A DNA stretch of 64,000 nt from Nitrosomonas sp. (GTDB taxonomy: Bacteria > Pseudomonadota > Gammaproteobacteria > Burkholderiales > Nitrosomonadaceae), in assembly GCF_022842015.1 (NCBI RefSeq), contig NZ_JALHQJ010000001.1, positions 1 to 64,000 on the forward strand. The letters are read 5' to 3'. Position 1 is the first letter of the stretch. Every line of letters begins with the position of its first letter. Under the pieces are notes generated by a model. The model did no database searches. It was not told the DNA's origin and saw only the letters and a list, made by a program, of their open reading frames with translations. Shown one piece after another: positions 55,876 through 64,000 of the stretch. The translations under genes and the position numbers were made by a program.

Positions 55876-56324
55876 CTGTTTGGTAAGATATTTATTTTGT
55901 GTTTCCTAAAGAGTATAACTTACGCTACTTGTGTAAAATTAGATCGAGATAAGCTAATAAATGCCTGACTTTTTTGCCTCAAACTTTCATTTAGAAGAAA
56001 AGCAGGTTGGTGTAATATGCTAATCTAATGTTACTGTATTGATATAATTCAGTATTCTATGTCGTTAGCGTTGTGTTTGTTCACTTAATCTGGTGTGCAG
56101 AATTTGTCTAAGTTCAAATATATTTGGCCGAATGCACTAATGTTTTAATAAGTCTAGTGAAGAGCGGATTCTGAGCAATAAATTAAGTCAGAAAAATTGC
56201 GCGTTCGGTAAATTGATTAATCGGAAAAGCATGGTAATTCTTTGCTTACAGAATAAAAAATGAAGAATTAAGGATTGGAAGTGAGCATACTGAATTCTTG
56301 TAATCTGCTAATAGAAAAGATGTT
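55876..56324 (+). other. intergenic region inside the EPS locus
   Basis: About 450 bp of AT-rich DNA separates the third sulfotransferase from the glycosyltransferase block. No ORF above 40 codons starts with a ribosome-binding site, and I saw no transposase remnant, repeat or RNA. A promoter for the following gene block probably lies here. Confidence 0.4.
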
Positions 56325-57539
56325 ATGAAGATGCTTTACATTGTAGAAGATCGCTTTCCTCCATTCCGTGCAGATGTGGTGGAGTTGTTCGCTAAACAGA
56401 TGCCAAGCCGCGGTCATCAAATCGATTGGCTGATGCAAAGAGGGGCAGATGCGCTCAGTTTGTCATCACCTACAGATTGGTTGGGAAATACTGTCTATCT
56501 CACTCCGCGGAGTAAACGACAGGGATTGTTCGGTCGGATACTGAACAACTTGCTGGGTATGCAGGGCGATTTAATGATTTTGTACCTTGCCTTCAAGAAT
56601 CGGTATGACGTAATTCAAGTGCGCGATAAGTTTTTTGCTAGCTTGATTGCTTGGTTGGCAGCCCGCTTGACGGGTGCTCGCTTTATTTACTGGATGTCTT
56701 ATCCGTTCGCCGAATCTAAATTGTATCAAGCCCATAATAAGCTTGTGCCACATCATCGACTTGTTTGGCTCAAAGGGCAGATTATCCGTAATTTACTTTA
56801 CAAGGTAATCCTGCCATCGGCAGATTATATTTTTGTGCAAAGCGACCGAATGAAAGAAGATGTTGCACAAGAGGGTGTTTCTCCTGCCAAGATGACTGCC
56901 GTTCCTATGGGTATTCGCGCTGATCAAGTAGGTAAAGCGGAAGATGCTAAAGCCCCTAATGTGCATTCGCCCATGTTATTGCACCTTGGGAGCATTATGC
57001 AACTGCGTCAATCTGAGATGCTGGTGCGTGTGCTGCAGCAAGTGCGTTTACGTTATCCTAACGCTCGTTTGTTATATGTGGGCGATGGTCAGTTGCCAAG
57101 CGATCGTCAAGCAGTAGAGGAAGAGGCATCTCGACTGCAATTGTCAGAAGCTGTTACAGTGACTGGTTTTATGCCTATGGAGAAAGCCTGGGAACTGGTT
57201 GCACAGGCGGATATCTGCTTTTCGCCTTTCTATCCTGTTCCTGTGTTACTTTCCACTTCGCCCACAAAGCTTATCGAATATATGGCCATGGCGAAATGCA
57301 TAGTTGCTAATGAGCATCCTGAGCAATGTCAAGTGATGGAGTCGAGTGGAATTGGTCGTTGTGTATCGTGGGGTGAGCAGTCTTTTGTTGATGAAGTTTG
57401 TAAATTGCTGGATGACCCTGAACGTGCGCGAATGCTGGCATCAAAAGGACCAGATTGGGTGCGAGAGTATCGTACATATAATGTTATTGCCGACTTAGTA
57501 GAATCACAATATAAGATATTGCTTGGATCGGCAGCATGA
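56325..57539 (+). CDS. GT4-type glycosyltransferase
   Basis: This 404-residue glycosyltransferase has a GT-B fold. The N-terminal half (YIVEDRFPPFRADVVELFAKQMPSRGH) is of the acceptor-binding type. The C-terminal Glycos_transf_1 part has LLHLGSIMQLRQSEMLVRVLQQVRLRYPNARLLYVGDG, EAVTVTGFMPMEKAWELVAQADICFSPFYP, and SPTKLIEYMAMAKCIVANEHPE. The sugar donor is unknown. Its stop overlaps the flippase start by 4 bases (ATGA), indicating coupling. Confidence 0.9.
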   Translation: MKMLYIVEDRFPPFRADVVELFAKQMPSRGHQIDWLMQRGADALSLSSPTDWLGNTVYLTPRSKRQGLFGRILNNLLGMQGDLMILYLAFKNRYDVIQVRDKFFASLIAWLAARLTGARFIYWMSYPFAESKLYQAHNKLVPHHRLVWLKGQIIRNLLYKVILPSADYIFVQSDRMKEDVAQEGVSPAKMTAVPMGIRADQVGKAEDAKAPNVHSPMLLHLGSIMQLRQSEMLVRVLQQVRLRYPNARLLYVGDGQLPSDRQAVEEEASRLQLSEAVTVTGFMPMEKAWELVAQADICFSPFYPVPVLLSTSPTKLIEYMAMAKCIVANEHPEQCQVMESSGIGRCVSWGEQSFVDEVCKLLDDPERARMLASKGPDWVREYRTYNVIADLVESQYKILLGSAA

Positions 57540-59059
57540 ATAGTTCCGGTCTTTATTCCGGCAACCGTTTTCGTCAAGCTATACTGCATTATCTACTAGG
57601 GCGAACTGCGCAAGCAATTGCCTCTTTCATTTTTATAATCTGGTTGGTTCGCTTATTATCTCCGGTAAATTACGGAGCTTACATGGTTCTGTGGGGCATG
57701 GTGGAAATGATGGCGCCGCTGAGCTCTTTAGGCATGCTTGAAGCAGTGCGACGATTTTTGCCAGAATTAGCGTTTCGTGGAGCGCCCAGTGCTTTAAAAT
57801 GGTTTGTGCGTTGGATGACCTTAATTCGTTTTGCCATCATGATAATTTGGGCTGCGCTAATAACTGCTTTCTGGCCAGATATTTCTGCATGGCTAGGTTT
57901 CAGTGTGCCTCAGCAAGATGCAACTTTAGTTGCGGTGGGATTGATCATTACTGTCATTGGTTTTCGCTATGCCACTGAAATGTTGGAATCGCTTTTAGAG
58001 CAAAGATGGGCTCAATTGATTCATTCATTAATGTCAATTGGTCGTTTGGCCGGTGTTGCAATCCTAGTATTTAATGAGAGTTTGTCGCTCGAACAGTTGC
58101 TGTGGATGGATTTAATCGTTTCACTGGTTTGTTTAATATTGGCCGAATTTCTCTTAGTACGAAAATTACGCAACATACAAAGTGCTGGGGATTTCCATGT
58201 AAGCGCGCGTGAGATATTTAATTTTGCATGGCACATGGCGAGCGCTAATCTTCTTCGAGCTGTTGCTAACCCTGGTGCGCTACGTATTCTTGTAGCCAGA
58301 ACCTTAGGGCTTGAGATCGCTGGAATGTTTGCTTTTTTGCAGCAATTGTTGCTAATTGCCGGGCGCTATCTTCCTGCCAAGTTGTTGGCAAACATTATTC
58401 GACCTATGCTGATATCTCGCTATGTGGCGGGAGAGGTTGATGTGGTTAAACAAGGAATGGCCTTATTGTGGAAAAGTAATTTTTTAATAATTGCTATTTG
58501 TATGGCAGCATTAAGTGTTGCAGGTGATGAACTAATTGATTTGGCAAGTAGCGGGCGTTTCATGGATGCTGGCATGGTTATGGTGATTATGTTGCTTGGT
58601 TTGGGAGCAACAAGTCAAGGTCAGTTGGTTGTCATGATTATGCAGATTTTTCCGTATACGCGCCAATTAAAGAATCTCAGCATATTGTCTGCAATAACAC
58701 CAGTGGCGGTAATAATTGGCTCAAGCTGGGGACTGATGGGCGTGGTATGTGGAATCGTGCTAGGTGCGTGGTTAATGAATAGTCTGACTTTACTTTGGTT
58801 AAATTATCAGGCTGGTCGCATCCAATTAGACTGGTTTGGTACTATGCGTGGTCTTGGCATTGCTATATTTCTGGCTGCTATTGGTTGGGTAATTGAAGAT
58901 AAATTGGGAGTGTGGTGGACGCTTACATTTGTTTTAGTAGCTTATGTACCTGGTTTAATGTTGGTAAAACCATTAAACCAATTAGATATGGCATTACTTA
59001 GCCGAGGATTACGTCGCCGTGCTCGGTTATTTTCGCATTTTACTTCGAAAAACATATAA
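57536..59059 (+). CDS. Wzx-type polysaccharide flippase
   Basis: This 507-residue membrane protein has about 12-14 hydrophobic helices and the polysaccharide flippase (MOP) layout: IASFIFIIWLVRLLSPVNYGAYMVLWGMVEMMAPLSSLGMLEAVRRFLPELAFRG near the N terminus. It would move lipid-linked repeat units across the inner membrane. It pairs with the Wzy-like protein encoded at 49746. The 4-base overlap with the preceding glycosyltransferase gene supports a common pathway. Confidence 0.87.
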   Translation: MNSSGLYSGNRFRQAILHYLLGRTAQAIASFIFIIWLVRLLSPVNYGAYMVLWGMVEMMAPLSSLGMLEAVRRFLPELAFRGAPSALKWFVRWMTLIRFAIMIIWAALITAFWPDISAWLGFSVPQQDATLVAVGLIITVIGFRYATEMLESLLEQRWAQLIHSLMSIGRLAGVAILVFNESLSLEQLLWMDLIVSLVCLILAEFLLVRKLRNIQSAGDFHVSAREIFNFAWHMASANLLRAVANPGALRILVARTLGLEIAGMFAFLQQLLLIAGRYLPAKLLANIIRPMLISRYVAGEVDVVKQGMALLWKSNFLIIAICMAALSVAGDELIDLASSGRFMDAGMVMVIMLLGLGATSQGQLVVMIMQIFPYTRQLKNLSILSAITPVAVIIGSSWGLMGVVCGIVLGAWLMNSLTLLWLNYQAGRIQLDWFGTMRGLGIAIFLAAIGWVIEDKLGVWWTLTFVLVAYVPGLMLVKPLNQLDMALLSRGLRRRARLFSHFTSKNI

Positions 59060-59175
59060 GAATTGATCGATATCAGCATTTATATTCATATTATGACAAG
59101 TCAATTTAGCGATAGTGTATGGGCCAAAAATGTTCTATTTGATCGTTTTCTCTAATCCTTTTAATTGTTTCGGAT

Positions 59176-60300
59176 ATGTCTAAAAACTACGAGAACACAA
59201 AGATTATGCATGTTATCAACGGCGAGTTTTTCTCTGGTGCTGAACGAGTGCAGGATATATTGGCAATGCGTCTACCAGATTTTGGTTATGAGATGGGATT
59301 TGCTTGCATAAAGCCGGGAAAATTTTCTGCTTGCCGGAATTCCACTGTACCAATCTTTGAGACATTCATGAAATCGAAATTTGACTTGGTGCCGGCGTGG
59401 GAGATTGCAAGGATCGTAAAGCAAGGTAATTATTCCTTGTTGCATACACACACTCCTCGCGCCGCACTGATTGGCCGCGTAGCAGCGTGGTTATCTGGCG
59501 TGCCATTGGTGCATCATGTACATAGCCCCACGACACGAGATACCGAAAGTGTATGGCGTAATCGCATGAATTCATTGATCGAGCAACTGAGTTTGGTGGG
59601 AGTCTCGCGATTAATTCCAGTATCAAAAAGCCTGGAATTTTATTTGAAAAAACATGGTTGGTCAGAGAAACGAATTGCGATGGTCGCTAATGGAGTCGTC
59701 ACACCTGATGCGCTGCCTGTGCGAGACGCACCTGGACCAGAATGGGTAATTGGTAGCGTGGCATTGTTTCGGCCGCGCAAAGGTATGGAAGTTCTGATAC
59801 AGGCGTTAGCAAGCTTACGCCAGTCAGGTCGTCCTGTAAGATTGCGTGCAGTAGGTCCATTTGAGACTGTGGAATATGAGAAAACTATTAAAGCGATGGC
59901 TGATAGGCTCGGAGTAGGGGATATGATCGATTGGGTTGGATTTGCTCAGAATGTCAATGCCGAATTTACTAAAATGGATATTCTTGTTTTGCCGAGTCTT
60001 TTTGGGGAAGGTATGCCCATGGTAATTCTAGAAGCAATGGCAACAGGGGTGCCGGTAGTAGCATCTGATGTGGAAGGTATTCCTGAAGTATTAGGACATG
60101 GTAAATCCGGCTTGGTGGTGCCAGCTGGTGATGTAAAGCAGCTGGCCGATGTTATAGCTGAGTTAATTGATAATAAATATGACTGGCGTGCCATGCGAGA
60201 AGATGCTTACCAGTTACAGACAGCCAATTTTTCTGATTACAGCATGGCTAAAGGTGTAGCACGTGTTTATGATGTGATCCTGGATCCTGCACACCATTAA
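59176..60300 (+). CDS. GT4-type glycosyltransferase
   Basis: This 374-residue glycosyltransferase of the GT4 family has an N-terminal domain with IMHVINGEFFSGAERVQDILAMRLPDFGYE and LLHTHTPRAALIGRVAAWLSGVPLVHHVHSPT. The C-terminal domain has IGSVALFRPRKGMEVLIQALA and the donor-binding EX7E segment VLPSLFGEGMPMVILEAMATGVPVVASDVEGIPEVLGHGKSGLVVPAGD. The donor sugar is not predictable. It starts about 115 bp after the flippase gene. Confidence 0.92.
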   Translation: MSKNYENTKIMHVINGEFFSGAERVQDILAMRLPDFGYEMGFACIKPGKFSACRNSTVPIFETFMKSKFDLVPAWEIARIVKQGNYSLLHTHTPRAALIGRVAAWLSGVPLVHHVHSPTTRDTESVWRNRMNSLIEQLSLVGVSRLIPVSKSLEFYLKKHGWSEKRIAMVANGVVTPDALPVRDAPGPEWVIGSVALFRPRKGMEVLIQALASLRQSGRPVRLRAVGPFETVEYEKTIKAMADRLGVGDMIDWVGFAQNVNAEFTKMDILVLPSLFGEGMPMVILEAMATGVPVVASDVEGIPEVLGHGKSGLVVPAGDVKQLADVIAELIDNKYDWRAMREDAYQLQTANFSDYSMAKGVARVYDVILDPAHH

Positions 60301-60336
60301 ATCATTGGGTGCAATTCATAAGGCATGAGATAGCAC

Positions 60337-61116
60337 ATGAATCAAATTCCTTTGTTCGGACTGAAAATAGAAGATACGACATTAGCTGACGCCAGCGCAA
60401 ACATAGTTAATGATGCTCGTTCAGGTGTGCAGCGTAAAATAATATATTTCGTCAATGCACACTGCATTAATATTGCTGCGGTAGATATTGACTACCTCTC
60501 TGTATTGCAAGATGGGGCAACGCTATTTGCGGACGGCAGTGGTATGCGTTTAGCTGCCAGATTAGCTGGTTTCTCCCTAAAAGACAATGTCAATGGCACC
60601 GATTTATTTCCGGTAATCTGCCATGATGCTGCGGCAGCTGGTGTCAAACTAGCTTTATTGGGTGCTCGCCCAGGAGTCGCAGAACGTTGCGCAGAGAAAA
60701 TGAAAATTCAATCTCCTAAATTAGATGTTGCTTGGATTCATGATGGCTACTTTAAGCAAGATACTGAAGACGATATTATCGATGCTATCAATCGTAGCGG
60801 AGCGGAAATTCTGTTTGTGGCGATGGGGGTGCCCATGCAGGAATTGTGGATCGCACGCCATGTAAACAAACTTAATGTGGCTGTAGTCCTTGGTGTGGGC
60901 GCCTTATTTGATTTTTATTCAGGTGCGATGCCACGTGCGCCGCAGTGGATGCGTCGTCTTGGTCTCGAATGGTTATTCCGGTATATGATGGAACCAAGAA
61001 GGATGTTTGTGCGATATGTCGTAGGCAATCCGGTATTTATCATTCGAACATTATGGCGGTGTTTAAAGGGTCAGAAAAACCTACAAGAAGCTGCTCTGCT
61101 TGATGGTAAGAAGTAG
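60337..61116 (+). CDS. WecG/TagA/CpsF-family glycosyltransferase
   Basis: This 259-residue GT26 glycosyltransferase is related to WecG and TagA, which add N-acetylmannosamine(uronic acid) to a lipid-linked sugar. Typical segments are IIYFVNAHCINIAA, LFADGSGMRLAARLAG, VNGTDLFPVICHDAAAAGVKLALLGARPGVAERCAEKM, ILFVAMGVPMQELWIARH, VVLGVGALFDFYSGAMPRAPQWMRRLGLEWLFRYMMEPRRMFVRY. It probably adds an early sugar of the repeat unit. It lies 36 bp after the GT4 gene. Confidence 0.93.
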   Translation: MNQIPLFGLKIEDTTLADASANIVNDARSGVQRKIIYFVNAHCINIAAVDIDYLSVLQDGATLFADGSGMRLAARLAGFSLKDNVNGTDLFPVICHDAAAAGVKLALLGARPGVAERCAEKMKIQSPKLDVAWIHDGYFKQDTEDDIIDAINRSGAEILFVAMGVPMQELWIARHVNKLNVAVVLGVGALFDFYSGAMPRAPQWMRRLGLEWLFRYMMEPRRMFVRYVVGNPVFIIRTLWRCLKGQKNLQEAALLDGKK

Positions 61117-61176
61117 GAGGAATGGAATTCGATGTGATTAAGAATATTCTTGAAAAAATAAGGTTGTTTTAAATTT

Positions 61177-62097
61177 ATGAAAGCGATTTCTACTATTAAT
61201 TTGGCTAGCTTTATTATCGCGGGTACAGAGAAGGCTGGTACAACGTCGATATTTACGTATCTAAGCACGCATCCATCGGTTTGCGGTTCAGCAGTCAAGG
61301 AAACAGATTTTTTTCGTAATTTATATACAGGTGATCCCAAAAAAGATACTGCTAATTACGCCAGTTATTTTGAGCGTTGCTCTCCTGAAATTCAGATTTT
61401 GATGGAAGCTTCACCGGGATATCTAGGTAGTGGTGCAGAAGTAGCAGCTCGTATCCATGCATTGGTGCCGGAAACCAAGCTTCTGTTCATATTACGAAAC
61501 CCCATTGATCGGATATACTCCTCATTCAATTTTCATGTTGGGAAACTGAATCTTGATCCTAATATAAGCTTTGAGGAGTATATTGATAAGTGTATTGCGT
61601 ATGACTCCGGTCAAGAAAAACCCGCTGAATTGGGCATTAAAGAATGGTATTTAAAGATCATCAGTTTTGGTCGGTATGTTGACTACTTGGAATATTATTA
61701 TCAGCTATTTCCGGAAAATCAGATCAAGATTATGTTTTTTGAAGATATGGCTCAGGATATTGACGGTTTCATGCGGGAACTGTGTCAGTTCTTAGAGATT
61801 TCCCCAGACTTTTTCAATGGATATAATTTTAGACGAATTAATGTTACTTACGAAAGTAAGTTGAAATGGTTGCATAAGATCGCGGTCTACTTTAATACAA
61901 AGTCTGAACGATTTCTGCGGCAGCGACCTGAATTAAAGCAGTTTATGGTAAATTTATATAAAAAAATTAACCAAGCAAGAGAAGGATATGATGAAATTTC
62001 CGATGAAAGCCGTGATCGTTTAAAACAATATTACTTGCCCAGTATTGTGGCACTTCAGACGCTTATTAAAACAAAAAATATACCTTGGAATATTTGA
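61177..62097 (+). CDS. sulfotransferase domain protein
   Basis: This fourth sulfotransferase of the locus has 306 residues: FIIAGTEKAGTTSIFTYLSTHPSVCGSAVKETDFFRN (5'-PAPS loop with GTT), LMEASPGYLG, LLFILRNPIDRIYSSFNFHVG (3'-phosphate site) and QIKIMFFEDM. It belongs to the same Sulfotransfer_1-like group. It closes the EPS block before a strong terminator and is probably co-transcribed with the WecG-type gene 60 bp upstream. Confidence 0.88.
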   Translation: MKAISTINLASFIIAGTEKAGTTSIFTYLSTHPSVCGSAVKETDFFRNLYTGDPKKDTANYASYFERCSPEIQILMEASPGYLGSGAEVAARIHALVPETKLLFILRNPIDRIYSSFNFHVGKLNLDPNISFEEYIDKCIAYDSGQEKPAELGIKEWYLKIISFGRYVDYLEYYYQLFPENQIKIMFFEDMAQDIDGFMRELCQFLEISPDFFNGYNFRRINVTYESKLKWLHKIAVYFNTKSERFLRQRPELKQFMVNLYKKINQAREGYDEISDESRDRLKQYYLPSIVALQTLIKTKNIPWNI

Positions 62098-62107
62098 TCC
62101 ACTTAGT

Positions 62108-62150
62108 AAAACAAACCAGCAGAAACGAAACTTACTGGCTGGCTTGTTTT
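62108..62150 (+). terminator. bidirectional terminator between the EPS locus and the CBS gene
   Basis: AAAACAAACCAGC pairs with GCTGGCTTGTTTT: 13 bp with one mismatch and a 17-base loop. The outer part is an A-run on the left and a T-run on the right, so the hairpin works in both directions between the convergent sulfotransferase and CBS genes. Confidence 0.85.
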
Positions 62151-62157
62151 CTTCTAT

Positions 62158-62748
62158 CTAGTGTGCAATTAATGATGATTCAATTTCCGCAAAACTCCTC
62201 GCTACATTATTCTGTGGAATAACTGTACCAAGCTGTTTCTCAATTTGAGTCCAGGAGAAAATACCGCATATCCTAGGTGGCCCGATGGTGGGGTCGTCGA
62301 TTACTAACGCATGCAAGCGATCGCTCTCGCGCAAACTTGCGACTATATTGCCAACTCTGGCATGCATCACTTCTTCCAATGGAATGGCTTCCAACTTATT
62401 CAACGGCGTCATCATATCCATCACTATAATTTCGCTGTGTTTTACGCCCCTTTCTTGGATAAAACGCATAGGTTTCTCACCCAGAATATCGGTTGCCGTG
62501 ATAATTCCTGCCAGAGAATCGCTGTCATCTATCACCAAAAGCGTGCGCACACCACGTTGCATCATGTAAGTGTTGGCTATTTGCATTGTAATATAAGGAG
62601 ATATGACGGCTGCTTGTATTGTGCGCAAATCAGTCATCACTTCAATTGCGGGAGATTTAAACGTTACTGGATTAGGGGATACGGGTTGGGAAACTTGCAC
62701 TGTGCCTATAAGATACTGTACCGCGAGAGGCTTATATTCATTCATCAT
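62158..62748 (-). CDS. CBS-domain pair protein
   Basis: This 196-residue protein has two tandem CBS motifs, a module that binds adenine nucleotides and regulates partners. CBS1 is around residues 45-95 (YMMQRGVRTLLVIDDSDSLAGIITATDIL) and CBS2 around 110-185 (DMMTPLNKLEAIPLEEVMHARVGNIVASLRESDRLHALVID... RICGIFSWTQIEKQLG). No catalytic domain is attached. I use the ATG at 62748 behind GAGGAG; the track's GTG is three codons upstream. The function of this stand-alone type is unknown. Confidence 0.88.
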   Translation of the reverse strand: MMNEYKPLAVQYLIGTVQVSQPVSPNPVTFKSPAIEVMTDLRTIQAAVISPYITMQIANTYMMQRGVRTLLVIDDSDSLAGIITATDILGEKPMRFIQERGVKHSEIIVMDMMTPLNKLEAIPLEEVMHARVGNIVASLRESDRLHALVIDDPTIGPPRICGIFSWTQIEKQLGTVIPQNNVARSFAEIESSLIAH

Positions 62749-62876
62749 TTTGTGCACTCCTCAATCTTGGGTTGGAAGGGAATCACCTGATTTCAAAATA
62801 GATCATCGATCTTGAAAACGCACTTTACGCCGAAAATAATTTTCAATCAATAGTAATAATTCTATCAGGGATATAC

Positions 62877-64000
62877 CTACTTTCGGCGATAAACCCATTG
62901 CACCAACGTATCCATGATGGCATGGGATTGTTCGGCTTGATCATGATTAATAAAAAAGACTATGACAACGCGTCGTCCCATCTCGTCAATCAAATACCCT
63001 GCCAACGCACGCACGTTATTCAATGTGCCGGTTTTCATATGTGCTAATCCCTTAATCGGAGTATCAGTAAAACGATTTTTCAGAGTTCCATCTACCGCAG
63101 CAATCGGCAAGGAGGCGATGAATTCCGGCATCACCGGACTATTGAAAGCGGCAAGCAATAGTTGCCCCATATGCCGGGCGCTGATTCGTTCCGTGCGCGA
63201 TAACCCTGAACCATTCTCAATCATTAGTTCCGGAAAATTCAATTGCTTGCTGGCTAACCATCTTCTGACTGCTGCGTCCGATTTAGCCAAAGTGGCTGGT
63301 GAGCTATCAAATACCGAATTACCTGTGCCCAACGCTAAATACAATTGACGTGCTGCAATATTATTACTGAATTTATTGATACCACGGACAATATCTGACA
63401 ACGGTGGTGAATGATAAATTTTGAGCGGTAATAGGTATTGCGGTGTTTGACCCCGGATGGCATTACCATCAAATATGCCACCTTGCTGTGTCCACAAGTG
63501 TTTGAACAAATCACGGGTATAAATAGTACTGTCATGCAGACTCAACATATACGATTGTTTTCCACAATGCCGGGAAAAACTACCATTCAGAACAATCGTA
63601 AAATTATTTTTGTTTCTTTTATCCGCAATTGCTTCAATCGTAAGAGAATTTTGCCAAATGCCGCATTTGTCTTGGGTGAGCTTTAGATTATTTTGTATTT
63701 GCAAAGATTCTGGGACAGGGTCAATCACGACACGTACAGAATTCTTTTCAGGTTGCGGAAACAAGTGGAGCGTAGATGCACGGTAATTGACCAGAAATGC
63801 TTCTGGCAGCACGTTGTAGGTACGATGGGGTTGTCCGTCAAACTCACCTGGATCCTCATGAGGAATCTCATAATACGAATGATCCAGAATCAGGTTGCCT
63901 TTAATTTCAAACAATCCGGTTTGACGCAAGCGGTAGATCAGCAGCCAGAAATTTTCCAGGTTCAGTTTGGGATCACCATAACCTTTTATGATTAGGTCGC
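62877..64000 (-). CDS. dacB: D-alanyl-D-alanine carboxypeptidase/endopeptidase PBP4 (partial)
   Basis: This is a periplasmic PBP4/S13-type enzyme that cleaves D-Ala ends and cross-links in peptidoglycan. The gene enters the window from the right, so the N terminus with the SxxK motif is missing. The frame is open to base 64000 and reads DLIIKGYGDPKLNLENF, the typical segment just before the TGLFEIKGNLILDHSYY part. The SxN motif is SNN in INKFSNNIAARQLYLALG, and the KTG motif is in HMKTGTLNNVRALAGYLI. The track's 350-residue ORF (TTG at 63929) is only an internal start. Confidence 0.94.
   Translation of the reverse strand, partial: DLIIKGYGDPKLNLENFWLLIYRLRQTGLFEIKGNLILDHSYYEIPHEDPGEFDGQPHRTYNVLPEAFLVNYRASTLHLFPQPEKNSVRVVIDPVPESLQIQNNLKLTQDKCGIWQNSLTIEAIADKRNKNNFTIVLNGSFSRHCGKQSYMLSLHDSTIYTRDLFKHLWTQQGGIFDGNAIRGQTPQYLLPLKIYHSPPLSDIVRGINKFSNNIAARQLYLALGTGNSVFDSSPATLAKSDAAVRRWLASKQLNFPELMIENGSGLSRTERISARHMGQLLLAAFNSPVMPEFIASLPIAAVDGTLKNRFTDTPIKGLAHMKTGTLNNVRALAGYLIDEMGRRVVIVFFINHDQAEQSHAIMDTLVQWVYRRK

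Noticed and set aside
62285-62815. Three plus-strand ORFs opposite the CBS-domain gene
   Set aside because: They are shadows of the minus-strand gene, which has clear CBS motifs and a strong ribosome-binding site.

Overview
The window looks like chromosome of a low-to-moderate GC betaproteobacterium, most likely a Nitrosomonas-like member of the Nitrosomonadales. This is inferred from gene content (dusB-fis-purH-purD, an exosortase-B/EpsD-EpsI exopolysaccharide block, S-methyl-5'-thioinosine phosphorylase instead of MtnN, HemJ) and not from any search. No rRNA, tRNA or CRISPR array was seen.

Layout. (1) 0-9 kb, housekeeping: NAD-dependent DNA ligase, a purine phosphoribosyltransferase, thioinosine phosphorylase, peptide deformylase, an orphan protein with a nuclease-like residue pattern, HemJ, an M32 carboxypeptidase, a PBP7-type endopeptidase, a small exported protein, an Mth938-like protein and an acyl carrier protein. 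(2) 9.1-20.6 kb, flagellar rod/hook locus: flgA faces away from flgBCDEFGHIJKL, and a sigma-54-like -24/-12 element precedes flgB. (3) 20.6-26.1 kb, minus strand: dusB-fis-purH-purD as one tight operon, then a UbiH-type hydroxylase. (4) 26.4-29.1 kb: an exported ankyrin-repeat protein, a Sel1-repeat lipoprotein and class I aldolase FbaB. (5) 29.5-37.5 kb: ComEC, a membrane histidine kinase with its receiver, an Hsp33 that has lost half of its zinc cysteines, and hypA-hypB-hypF in which HypF is only the Kae1-like half. (6) 38-42 kb, plus strand: a four-gene signalling array (PAS kinase, receiver, receiver-PAS-kinase, NarL/LuxR regulator). (7) 42.3-43.6 kb: rpmE, a small cupin and about 700 bp of intergenic DNA. 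(8) 43.6-62.1 kb: a large exopolysaccharide locus. (9) 62.2-64 kb: a CBS-domain protein and the C-terminal part of a PBP4-type carboxypeptidase running off the window.

The exopolysaccharide locus is the most interesting region. epsD-epsE-epsF-epsG, exosortase B and epsI are followed by a Wzy/ligase-type polymerase, four separate sulfotransferase genes, an exported TIM-barrel hydrolase-like protein, a decayed IS200-type transposase, two GT4 glycosyltransferases, a Wzx flippase and a WecG/TagA-type glycosyltransferase. Together they suggest a Wzx/Wzy-dependent exopolysaccharide decorated with sulfate. No initiating sugar-phosphate transferase and no PAPS synthesis gene is visible in the window, so those functions would have to come from elsewhere.
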